A stretch of DNA of 64,000 bases, from positions 372,001 to 436,000 of the forward strand of contig WHUZ01000017.1 of the NCBI GenBank assembly GCA_015179045.1, in the 5' to 3' direction. This DNA is from Kalaharituber pfeilii (Eukaryota > Ascomycota > Pezizomycetes > Pezizales > Pezizaceae). Positions 47,301 to 59,467 of the stretch are shown here, piece after piece. Position 1 is the first letter of the stretch, and every line of letters begins with the position of its first letter. The translations under genes and the position numbers were made by a program. Under the pieces are notes generated by a model that saw nothing but the letters and a program-made list of their open reading frames with translations, searched no databases and was not told the origin of the DNA.

Positions 47301-50300
47301 TACTGGCAGCAACACAACCAAGGGAACGATGCCCAACATATGGGAACGATAGAGACATCAAATCGATGCTTCATGTTCAATCTTGTCATATGCTTCTGCC
47401 GCAAGCACGGATAGAAGCCAGCAAATCGAGGAACGCATCATGGAGTATACTAACTGGTAATGCCCACTGTCAAGCCAAATTGTCACTATTCGAGCAGAGA
47501 AAGCCAATGGCATCTACGCCAGTTTTCAGGCTGCCAAACACTACACCACGGTAGCACAGCCCAGTCCGGCGAGTCCACCAGAACAGGCACAGAGCTGGAT
47601 GTATCCTGCGTCGGAGCGGTGTGCTTCCTGTCTGCCACGGGTGCCGGTCTCAAGCGGTGTTCGACGAAATGTGAACAGCGGCAGATGTGACAGCCTCGTG
47701 GGACGGGCAGCCAGCAGAACTTGACAGTGGTCTGCGGGCTCTGCAAAGCCAGAGATGAAGGGGTCAAACGGGTTCCGCTGCTGCGCAATAGGTCAGAGAC
47801 ATATCCTAGGCGAGCCCGCCTCGTGCCTGGGTCACGCATCGCACGCTGCAGCGGAGCACCTGCTGTACCGCGTGCACACGGTACGCACTCACCGTCATTG
47901 CTGGGGTCCATTATGAGTGTCCGCAGCGCTCGCGTCGTATAGCTACAGCATGCAGACAGACGTGCAGGTAACATATACCCGATTACCATTGCCTGCCAGT
48001 GTACCCAACGGCAGTTCTGTAAGCCTCTCGTCATCCAGTAGTCCGCTGCATCCATTGGCTCCCTCACGCAGCCGTGCTGCGACATTTGCTGCGTGCTGCT
48101 CCAGATCGAAATCTAGCGCTACCTGCTGCCAGTAGCCAGCGCCAACCACTCCCCTCAGAATAGTATGCTGTTGCACCACCAGTTGCAGATCAGCTATGCC
48201 CCGTGCAGGCACATTCTGAGACTAGCAGATGGATTTGGACAGACTGATACGATCAAGTTCCCCGTTTAAGTAACGTGATGTCTCGGGCGTACACAAAAGG
48301 AGAACATCTTGTCTTTGGCCCCCGCTCCTTGTGCGCAGGCATGCAACCTTATGTGTTGGGCTTTGTCAGCGGGTGCAGCGCGTGGCAATAATACCCTAGT
48401 AGGTCCCAGCCTCCTTACCGACTGCTGCGACAGAAAACGGTGAAGCTAGCTACGTGGAGAGGCAGTTGTACATAACAACGTCGCAATCTCCCCGAGACAA
48501 TTCCGAGCATCCCCTAACTGGTCAGATCGAGGTATTGTACTGTAGTGAACCTAGAGTGCAGTGCACCACCCCCTCAAGCCAAAAAGAGGTTGTGACAGGA
48601 AGCGGGACGCCACCCACAATACCTGAATCAGATGAGCCCCCAAGCCATGTTTCTAGAGTAGAATCATCGACACAAAACGACCTGTCAGTCCGAAGTTAAA
48701 GCTCTGGGGTATATTTTGGTAAGGACTATCGGTGAGGGTGGGGCCATCGTCCCGCAAGATCAAGCAGAAGATCCCGTTGGAGTCGACTGCGAAAATGTCA
48801 ATGACACAAGTAGCCTCCGACTCGTTAAATGTCAGTTTGGCGAATTTGAGTCCAGCTGAAGTCAAACCATCTGTCCAAGATTGTGCTTTTTGACGCTACA
48901 ATGTCTCTCATGCACAAGCTGAATCTGTCAACCTGAGCCTACTGGGGAATTGATTTGCCCCATCCTGATCATTTTCGTGTAACGAAATAACATAAATCAT
49001 GGTGTGAACACCTCCAGATTAACCCCCCATCACGTCTAGCAAACCAACTGTAATATTGGTGTTTGCCGGGCGTCCGCCACACCTCGAATTCAAAATCTGT
49101 TATCTTTTTGTAAATAAGTAAATATTGCTGACCATGGATTACAGATAGGATGTTCATGTTTAAGACTCGAGACATCTAGCTTGATGGTCTCAACTGCAGC
49201 GCCACGAATGTCAGATTAGGGGCCATAACCGAATTTTGTAATATTGGCCCAACCACAGGTAACCATCACAAATCTACCCAATCATGATTTCTCTGCATTC
49301 GCTCATTCAATCAGGTTTATCAGTAGTTGTGCTCTGTTCCTATACTGGGCATATGCCAGAACAGGCCATATTATTGCTTCTTAGAAGACATCTTACTTCG
49401 TTTTTTCCTCCCACAAAACATCAAGCAGAATGACTTGCACAGCTCTTGGCGTATAGGAGATTGTGCCAATGACATTGTCCAGAAATTAGTGCTGTCTCAT
49501 ATGGCTGTAACGTTATTTTCCTTTTTCAGATACATTCCCCGTGAGCAAGTCACAAATTGTTTAACGATAATGACCTTCGTTTTCATTAGTTCAAGTACGT
49601 CCTAATATGACCATGCTGACTTTCATGTCGGATTACAGGCAGCGTTGAGAATGAACCGATCGGACATCGATGACCTTCTTGGGTAACGTACGGATCGGCC
49701 TCGGTAACTCCCGATCAACAGTTCCGAGCATACGATTGTTTTCGTCCGTTTAGTTACTTTTCGAACCTCTTTCTCATTCCATTCCTGTTACTATACTCCG
49801 AATTCTTTTGTAACCAGCTTTAGAAAGTCTTCGACTCTCTGCTCGCCGCGTAATCCAAATAACCCTAGCATGATGCGTCCGCCTGTCAATCTTGCTTTTG
49901 CCATACAGCAGCTGACAGCCCCTTGTGCTGGCGCTAGGATTGGAGTATTTTATTACACATGTCGAATCTGTCTAAGCACAGATACACGCATGGAAGAATC
50001 CTTGTTGCAAGCGAGGCTATAGTCACCAAAGTGGAGGTAATCTAAACCTGCACATCCCTGCTTTTTCTGAAAACGCTCCGTTGGTGAACTTACCTGCTCG
50101 ACGCTCAACTGAAGGTGCTTATAGACTCCGACAGAGGTTAACGTGAAATTGTTGACAGTGAGTGGGGACGGATGTCTGCTCAGCGTTATATTGATGGGGA
50201 TTCCTACATCATATTCCGAAATTGCTGCAGTTCTGTTAGGCAAATAATGAGCCACTCGCCGTTCTTTAACAATCCCATGCTGCATTATCTGCTGGACAAA

Positions 50301-53000
50301 TGAAATCCTTCAAGTGTGGGCAGTACCCAACAGTTCCGGCAGATACCCTTCCAAATGAGAATTGCCAGCAAGAAACCCGCTTTATCCTTTTAGAAGTGAG
50401 ACATGAAGTTGCAGTGCGTTAATCGACTTATAGTGAGTGAATGACTCTCAAAATGAAGTTAACACCCCGAGTGACGTCTCCATCCTCCACAACTGATTGG
50501 TTCGACAGGGGCTGTATGCATGGTAATATCGAAGCCAGAGGTCTCACTCGAGTAGAATACGAGAGTGCCGATCAAAACCGTCCACCATGTTCTGACTGAT
50601 GATAGACAACCCTGTCAAAGGTTGTGCAGGCGCCTGCTTGATATCCATTGTCATGTTGGTCCATAGACCCCACTTCTCCCACAACCATTAGCATTCCGCA
50701 CTGTATTCAGTACAAGGAAATCAGAGCTAATTGCTGCAAGCCCCATGGATGTTAACGGTGGGGCAATGCACTTACAAACAGGCTTCTTAGCTGCGCCAGG
50801 TATATGCATAGCCATTCCGGTCACTTGTTGCTTTTGCTGCTTTCATGCTAATTTTGTTTTTCACTCTCTTTCCTGCTGTCAAGCTGTCCGCCTGTCACTT
50901 CAAATTTGCTTCCGGGAGCGGAGATTTGCTACCAACGAAATATCATGACTAATAGCTCTCATTTTGGGCCTGTAGGAATTTCACAAAAAGCAGCATCAGT
51001 CAAGTAGGCAATAAGTGGGCCACACTGGCACCGACACCGTGCCCTGTTATTTCGGTTGGCATTTAATAATAACCAGAGGCTGGAGCGGCCAGCATCCTTC
51101 CGTATTATCCCACCTATTGTTTGCCACATCCATATTTTCCTAGCATTGTCTGCCACGAATTCGAGGCGGGATCTCGTGAGTAGCACGATTCAAGATCTTA
51201 GTGGGGTGCTTAGCAACTCTGAAGCCTTGTCCTTTTGAGGTCTATTATTGTCAACGAGCACAAACCAGGACTTTCTTAGCGCCTAATCCGTTATGTCTCA
51301 TGTTGGGGACGCAGAAACCTACAACCTAGTATTAACGGTTGTTTGGCAGAATAACGTTCACAAATCTTTTGATGACAGACAACTTTACCTTAATATAAGT
51401 CCTTTCAGACGCTTTAACTTACGATGATGTCACCAGGAATAATTAGGAACTAACTTTTGGTTTTTTTGTGATGTCTGGGATGCCAGATGTTCGAAGGACG
51501 CCTGCAAAACGTGCCAAAGATGGAATAAGGAAGAATACCTGCTCGGGCTTTAGCAATCTAGAATGTAAATAACATTTACTTTCGGAAGTCAAAGGAGCCT
51601 TTTCAACTTACATGTTGAGGACATTATCTGATTGCTTGGCCTTTTTGAGTCAATTTACAGCCTCTACGACCAATCCAGTGTTGACACAGGATATAACGAC
51701 GGCTGTGGTAATACGACAGACCCTCCATTTATAAGCTTCTAGAAGCATTACCCGTGGTGAGTGTTCGAGTGAGTTTGCGTATAATATCATGAGCTCTTGA
51801 TATTGTAGGGGATTCATGGGAGGTTCTTGATCCAGGTGAGGGACGCCTGAAGGATATCATAATGAAATGCTGTGATCGTTTATTCCAAAGCTCAAGAGTC
51901 TATACCATCACATAAATGGTAAATCTCTATTGCTATCGATTGGGACTATCCTGAACATTGCGTTATGCGTCATCAAGCTCCCTCCAATTAATGAGGCCTT
52001 AGTAACGTCTGTAACATCCGTTGATACCCTTATTTTTTCGATAATTACTCCTACCTTGTGCATGTATGCCAACATCAACTGTCAATCGGACTGAAATTAT
52101 CCAGTGTGTTCGAGATGCTCGCATCATTCCGCGTATTTTATCATGCAACGGGACCGCTCATTTCGATTCAAAACGTTATTCGAGAGTGCGGGTCTCCATT
52201 TTGAGGCAGGAGCGATCACACGAGATAAAATCATGACACCACCCTCGGCCATCCTCGAGCAGCAAGCATAATTGAATTTGGCGGAGTTCATTAGACAAAG
52301 ACTGTCCATTACTATGGATCTCGCAGAGATCTTCATAAACGGGTATCAGCTAGCTGTACGGCCATGAGATTGAGAAGGAAAAAAAAGTAGTTTTTGTAAG
52401 TGTGTTTGCTCCCTCAATTGTAGGTTGGTACTGACTGCATTCAGGAAAACGCGTGCTCGGATATTCGACTGTTGGGTGTATATGGAAGGGTTCCTCTGAC
52501 TGATATGCAGTTTTGAGTTATCCACTCGGTACTCAATATTGCAAATTGGTGACGCCGATCCACCTCATTTCCACAGTGAACAGTATAAATACGGCACTTC
52601 CGGGAAGTTTGAGAGGTGGTCCAATTTTTGGAAGTTATCATTACGGCAGCATGAAAGTATGGGTATCGACAAACAATTCCTTATTGCAGGGACCTCTCTC
52701 CACCCTACCTAAATACATTATCCATACATTATTGACTGGCCTAAAGTATCATATGTACTGCTGTGCCGCGATTAATTATCGTCTGGTGAAGTGAGCTCAT
52801 AGGAAGAGCTGGATTACTGATTGCCAGCTTTGGCAGTCGTCCTATGTTCTCTTTTTTTTCTTTTTCTTTAGCTCCCGCAACAAAATTGTTGGTAGAAAAA
52901 AAGACAAGACCGGCACGCAGGCAGTGCTGCTCAGAAGGCTAGATTCCGATGTCATCGGGTGGCTAATGTTCCTAACTTTCTGGCAATGAGTGGCAAAACC
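44301..53000. other. Gene-poor intergenic region
   Basis: No gene is supported in about 8.7 kb. Three minus-strand frames (48653-48865, 48969-49175, 49953-50285) look protein-like, and one ends at a perfect GTAAGT donor at 50094-50089 (minus strand), but I could not build a multi-exon model. A (CA)n tract with a C-run lies at 44513-44540, a T-run at 45669-45685, and a TAGTCTGGTTG copy near 44625. Confidence 0.5.
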
Positions 53001-56000
53001 CATTGAGGAGGGTACCTAGAAACATCACGGAGCCATAGTCTGGTTGGCACGCGGAGCCAGTTGTTTTCAACTTCCCAGGCTGCAAAGGGCTTGGTGACTT
53101 TTTCTGCTGAGTAGAGAGGGTCGAAATATCCAGGATGCTGTGAGCAAGGTGGTGGGCGTCGTGGGGTCTCCAGTCCTGGAGATGTTGTTGGCGGTGGCCC
53201 TGGAAGGGTGGAAGTACCTGGTGAATGGTGGTATTCGATGAGTGGACGTCGAGTTACAGGAGCCGTGCTGCAGAATCTTGGTCCTATGTGCCGTCGACTG
53301 AAGTCTCGAACCCTGTGGATGAGCAGAGCGAGCGAATGAATTTTTTTCGCAGTATCCGCGCGGGCTGCGAGGTGGGTGGGGGTGGGGGGGGGGGGGATTA
53401 TTTGTGGTGGGTGCGGACCTGCCCAGCTGCCCTATCAGACCACCTCTCGCCATGCACAAGGAAGCGTGCTGCGAATGGCGCCGGGGTGGGGGGGAGGGGA
53501 CGCGGAGGGGCGGCGGGCGGCGGGCGGCGGGCGACGGGGCAGGCGGAGGGGCTTAACCAAGGTTTGGCAGTGATACCGAGCAACTTATAGGCCGTGCAGG
53601 GAGCATCCGCCCACGACAGGCAGGTCCTCTGGCCTGGGCCTATTAGCATCACGTGCGCTACACCTTCTGCCCAGCCTGCCGGCCCGCCTGCTGGCAGGCT
53701 GTGTTGGCCGTGATCGGGCCCGACCCGCTGCATCGCTAGCATTGGCTCCCAGGACGGCTTGCGCTCGCCTTCTAGGTTCTAAAGTTGGTATCTCTCCTGC
53801 GGGGCAGCAGAGCAATACACAGCTGTTGGGCGTCCGTCCTGCACAAGCAGCAGGCAGAGCGAACAGCGGCCGAGGCGTCGACGGCTTGCCCGCCACAGCC
53901 ATGTGCGTGCACGATGCAAGGTGCAAGGGCAGCAGCAGGAGGGCAGCGGGAGGGCGTCTGTAACAGCTTGGCTGTCAAGCAGGCCGCACCCCCCCCAAAC
54001 TCACTGGCACAACGGCCGTGCGGGGACTCCCAGCTGTGAGAGTGCTGGTTCATGTCTCTCGTCCTTGCTTCTTACTGGCCGAGCCTGAGGCAAGCTCCCC
54101 TCTCCCGCTGATAAAACACACTCCCTGCCCAGGTACTTTACCTGTAGCTGTCAGAGGTTGAAAGTGCAGGTGCTTGCAGCCCCAGCGCCCTCTGTGCATA
54201 CATGTATCCTCGCTAATCCCATACTCCTTCCCTTGTCTAGTGATCCCACCCCCCAAAACAACAACAACAACAGCAACACAAACCCACACCCAAGACAGAT
54301 CTTGCTGCCTGTCAGGCCTGGACAAGGCACTGGTATGCCCTACACTGGCTAGCAGCGCTCTCATGTCTGCAGCTGTTAGGTACTTGTTTGTGATATTATA
54401 CCCCCGGATATGCAACACCCGCTTGAAGCCTGGCGACAGTTTTCTGTCAAAAATAAGCTAAAATAAAAAACAAAAACAAAAAAGGTGGTCAACTGCATTA
54501 GACCGGGTGCACGGGATGTATGCATGGGGCGATGAATCTCCCCTCAATTTCCCCCTAGGAGTCTGTTTTTTCATCTGTTTTACCTTACGATTGGTGCATT
54601 GACGTGTGTTATTGCAGGGAAGCAAGGTCTGGAACTGGTTATGATACGAGACTAGCCTGGAACAATAAATGTGGCAGCTGGCTTGACAGCTCGGAACATA
54701 TGCCGATCTGACAGTTTTTCGCTCACCGGGCTCTGCGCTAGTCTCGGGCACCCTTTTGCGCGCTGATTCAAATTTGCATATGCAAAGACAAGTGTACGCT
54801 ACTACTAGTAGGACGTCTTCAGTATCAATTCATAGGATGACTTTGACAGCTCGCAAGAGGAAAGAACTACTTAATCAGATGCAGTCTCAGCATGCAATGG
54901 GATGAATGCTTATGTCTAGAGTCACCATACATGCTGCAAAAGACTTGTTCTGGTGGTTGCAATGCGATCTGAACCTCTCCCCCATTGCATTTGATACTAG
55001 CATAATTGAATTTGGGTCAGATTAATAGGAAGCTAGCCCACATTACTTGAAGCGGCAATCTTCATTATCCCGAAAGTTCAACCCGTATTAGAACTACTAG
55101 TTGTATTCTGGTTCGACCAAGCTTGCGTTTGCACGAAGATGTGACAATCTCGTTCTTCCAGCAACATGCCGTTTCCATAAAATACTAGTACAATCGAATT
55201 GAGGCTCCCGAAAGAAAAGCCCGGCACAGTAAAAGGCTGCTGGAAAAAACCCCGAAAAAGGGTCGTGGAGATATTATTTGTCAACTTCACTCCAGCTCGT
55301 GTCTCCACGGAGAGCTTCGCCTGAAAGAGTATAACCACTGCGTGGTACATACCAATACATTGCTGGAGCTTGTTCTGTGGGCAGTCATATCATATTTAAG
55401 TCGCCGCACTTGGTGCAGGGTTATTGTGCGAATGGCAGGTGGACTATGGCCTTGGCTAGGTATTGGATGCGCCTTCTAGCCCTCCCTCTTTCCGCCCGCT
55501 GCCGTACTTGAGGTATTGACTTGCAGTTTCAGTGCTGCAGCTTTGCGAGAAACTACTAGGAAGCCTCTGTTGCTGCTGCACACATCCTGCGCCGCGTTAA
55601 GTGAACTTTGTTGTTTCCCTGATCGGGCCACTTGGCGGGTATGTTGTTTGTTTCAGCCAGACTACGGAGTATTGTTTGTTGTTTACGCAGCATCGGGACG
55701 GTGGTCATGGCAACCGCACGCCGAGATTGCCCAGCGCCGCCAGGGGCTGTGGGTACTCGAGTACATCTGAGCACGGCATGGCGGTGCGCCGGCGTACGCA
55801 CAGGCACTGCAGACATCGTGCGAGCCAGCAAGCCCCTCTGAGCGTGCCGCAGCCGATCCCCTCAGCAGAGCGCATTGCTGGCGTCGACGCCCGCCCACCG
55901 CAATCCCGAGCCCTCGACCAGCAGACCAGCACTGCGGCCCCGGCGCCTGACGCACCCAGCACCAGCACCAGCACCAGCGCCTAGCTGCCGGAGCCTCCCA

Positions 56001-56669
56001 CGCACGCACGCCGGCGGGAAGGATAAAAAAAAAGAATCTAACATAAATAAGGCAGAAGCACGAAATTCGCGCATCGGGCCCGCATCCCCTATATGACGAG
56101 GGTCACGTAGACGCGCCCGCCGCTTGTAGCTTGTGCCGCTACGCCCTCGCATCCCTCCTCGCACTCCCTCGCATCGCCCATCACGCACGCCCGCACAACC
56201 ACGCTCTCTCTGCCCGCCCGCTAACTGCCTAGCTACTCGCCCACCCGCCGCCACACATCCCCCCCCACCCCCCCCCGCCCGCTGCAGCCTGCCAGACGAC
56301 TGACGCACCCGCCGTCCTCACGACGTCAAGACAATCTTTCCCACCCCCCAGTTACGCAAAAGTAGCCAAGCTGTTTCTCCTGTCGCCCCTCCTTCCCTTT
56401 TCCCGCAAGCGAACTGGCTCTCCTCGCTCCCCTTCCCCTTCCCCTTCCCCTTCGCCTTGCCCTTCCCCCTCTAAGTCTCCACATGAGCAACCCCCCCGGA
56501 TCAGAATAGCACCAGAGATCCCCGTCCGCACAAGCACCCCTGGCACTTCAGAAAGAGCCTCTTCACACCGTCACGGACACACAGCAATCCCAAGCACAGC
56601 ACCATTCACGACCAACCACCGTCGCCCACTGACGCACGCACCGACGCCAGCCCTACCAACAGTAGTGAG

Positions 56670-56701
<32 letters not shown>

Positions 56702-56771
56702 ATATTCTGGCTCCGACGGCTCCGACGGCTCCGACTACACAGGCGAGTTGGATCCAGAAGATCCACCCACA
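53001..56771. other. GC-rich tract upstream of BIMA/CDC27
   Basis: Contains G-runs (about 53370-53400 and 53485-53550), C-runs (56257-56285), a CCCCTT repeat (about 56429-56456) and a (ACG)10 repeat (56671-56700). Frames on both strands here are compositional artefacts. A minus-strand frame at 55078-55350 is weakly protein-like (see findings). The last few hundred bases probably include the BIMA 5' untranslated region. A TAGTCTGGTTGG copy lies near 53037. Confidence 0.5.
56671..56700 (+). repeat. (ACG)10 repeat in probable 5' leader of BIMA
   Basis: Ten ACG units about 70 bp upstream of the BIMA start codon. If transcribed it lies in the 5' untranslated region. Confidence 0.85.
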
Positions 56772-59467
56772 ATGTCTCCCCCAATACCTCAGCCACACGT
56801 CATCGCCATGTATCGAAACCAAATATGGTACTCTCTGGATAATAATCTCATTGCTACGGCGTTGTTCACTGCCGAGCGATTGCACGCTTATGACCCGAGA
56901 GGGGGGATTCCGTACACCTACTTGCGTTGTGCTACTTTCGAGATGGACAAACCAAGACGGCAGAGTCGCTGACACGTGGGTGGCTTAAGCACATTGGGTG
57001 TGCATACATCTTTGCCCAATGCTGCCTCGAGCTCGGTAATGGAAGACAGAAGGAGGGAATAGCTGCATTGGAAAAGTGCAAGAGCCAATGGATAGGAACA
57101 TCATCATGGAGTGAGTTTATCGATGTGCCTATGGACAATAATCCATCTTGATTATTATAAGATTATAGAGCAGTGCACTGACTTGTGCTTTAGATAAACA
57201 TACTGATACTGAACGAAGGATGCTTGCAGATGCTGCGTCAATATACTGTCTGTTGGGGAAACTATATCACGCTGATGGCAAACAGAAGCAATGCATTGAA
57301 TCTTTTGTTCAAGCTGTCAAGCTCAATCCATTCATTTGGGAGGCATTTGAAGGGTTACTGGATACTGGTAAGGAAGTGTAATTTAGATTTACATGTTGAT
57401 TGAATGCTGATTTCTCTTCCCAACAGGGGTTAAATTGAGAGTAGGAAATATCTTCAAACAGTCACCTGAGATGTTAGCAGCTGTTGTCCAGCCATCTGGC
57501 TCGAACCTCAGTGCAATGCCGCAAGAGGCATCATCCAGTTTCCCTTCATTCAATGTCCCGCAGAAGGCAACAAGTGAAAATACACAGCATGATCCGTTTT
57601 CCTCAGCAGCTCCCACACTAGCTTCGAGACCAGAATCTGGATTGTTTACGAAACTGAACGAGAGCATTAGCAATGGATTCGTTGGAACTAGCATTGATCT
57701 TGACACACCAACGGCACTACGTGAACAAGATAGTATGATTGGACTAGAACGTCAAGTCAAACCCCCGGGTGCACCACTCAGGAAAACTCGCGCGGCTACC
57801 GTAGATGTGGGCTCAAGGCGAGGATTGACGAGCAGAAACGCAAAAGATATTAATAATGAGGTACCTAAGCGGACAACATCGCAAATGGCAGCCGAAAGCG
57901 GAATTCCAGCAACGAGAAGGAGCACACGGCTGCTGAATACGAAGTTAACCAGTAAATTTGTGACGGGTGGCTCGATATCGGATAGAAGTGGAGTGAACGC
58001 TAAGGATAGGGAGGCGAAGAAAGCTAAAGCTATTGGTTCTAGAAGTAAAACCATGCATGTAGCAGCGGCAGCGGCAGCAGAAAAATTGGGGAAGATTCGG
58101 GGACCGGAGCCTGACGTCGGAAGTGCGGACGTAACGGTGAGCCCCAATATTATTGTAGGGGAACAAGAAATATGTGACTAATCCAGTATCAATTAGATGA
58201 CGGATGCCAAACCGTTAGCCCCCGTGGTAAAACAAATAAATGAGAAACAACAGGAAGCGCAGCTACACATGCTAGATATATTTAAAAAGCTTGGAACAGG
58301 CTATTTTGCACTAGCGCGATATAGCTGTCAGGAGGCTCTGCAAGTGTTCAACTCACTAACACCATCACAGAGAGACACTCCCTGGGTTCTGAGTAAGATC
58401 GGCAGAGCCTATTATGAAATGGCTAATTATGCTGAGGTGAGATTTGATATCCAATCAGTACTATGTTTTATTCGCCTCGTGACGTGCTGACATTTCATCA
58501 AATCATAGGCTGAAAAGATTTTCATAAAACTCCGCCAGATTGATCCAACACGTACACGTGACATGGAAGTTTATTCTACTCTGTTGTGGCACCTTCGAAA
58601 GGATGTTGAGCTGTCATATCTTGCACACGAGCTGGTCGAAGTTGATCGGTTATCACCTGCAGCATGGTGCGCTATCGGGAACTCATTTTCACTCCAGAAG
58701 GACCATGAGCAAGCACTTAAATGCTTCAAACGTGCAACACAGTTGGACCCTAAATTGGCATATGCATTTACCCTGCAGGGGCATGAGCATGTTAGCAGTG
58801 AAGAGTATGAAAAAGCATTGGTGGCCTACAGAAGTGCGGTATCTGCAGATAGCAGACATTATAATGCATGGTACGGACTTGGCAAGGTGTACGAAAAGAC
58901 CGGAAAATATGAACTCAGTGAGCGACATTTCAAGACCGCAGCTCAAATTAATCCTACGAACTCAGTATTGGTTTGCTGTATTGGTATGGTTCTCGAAAAG
59001 ACTAAGAATTACAAGGGGGCTTTGGCACAGTACGACTTGGCTTGTAAACTAGCGCCTAGGAGTGCACTATCAAGATTCAAAAAGGCAAGGACGTTGATGG
59101 CGCTAGGAAACTATCAAGTGTGTGCTCCTCGATCGACAAAATTTTTGGCCGTGATTGTTAACACTCTTGCGTAGGCTGCATTGGAAGAGCTCCAAATTCT
59201 GAAGGATCTGGCTCCAGACGAGGCAAACGTCCATTACACACTTGGGCGATTGTACAAGGTGATGAAAGACAGGACAAATGCCATCAAGCATTTCACGACT
59301 GCATTGCATTTGGATCCCAAGGTAAAAAAGACCTTTTCCGTGCTGTCGGTAATTATTACTTATACTCTTCTCAGGCCAACCATTTGATTAAAGAAGCATT
59401 AGAAACACTGGAAGAGGGGGACATGGAGGAGGACTCCGAAGTATATCGCCTTCTAGAACACTCATGA
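56772..59467 (+). CDS. bimA: APC/C subunit BimA/Cdc27 (APC3), apparent frameshift
   Basis: A tetratricopeptide scaffold of the anaphase-promoting complex, the ubiquitin ligase that drives mitotic exit. Seven exons (56772-57110, 57194-57367, 57427-58136, 58197-58436, 58509-59117, 59175-59321, 59375-59467) join in phase; with one base added at the frameshift the product is 770 residues, normal for the family. N-terminal TPRs include IWYSLDNNLIATALFTAERL, GCAYIFAQCCLELG, SIYCLLGKLYHADGK and VKLNPFIWEAFEGL. A Ser/Thr/Ala-rich linker follows (about 175-440), then a C-terminal TPR array (about 440-745) with AAWCAIGNSFSLQKDHEQAL and HYNAWYGLGKVYEKTGKYEL. The frame breaks at a six-G run (56901-56906) after codon 45; read literally the product ends after 66 residues. 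One more G gives DPRGG followed by DSVHLLALCYFRDGQ, the expected TPR. The ATG chosen starts MSPPIPQP, close to the usual N-terminus. Confidence 0.92.

Noticed and set aside
47486..48085. 199-codon minus-strand frame
   Set aside because: No recognisable motif; overlapping frames on the other strand are equally long, and the composition follows local GC content.
55862..56308. 148-codon Gly/Arg/Ala-rich minus-strand frame upstream of BIMA
   Set aside because: Low-complexity shadow of the GC-rich leader; contains C-run-derived Gly tracts and no motif.
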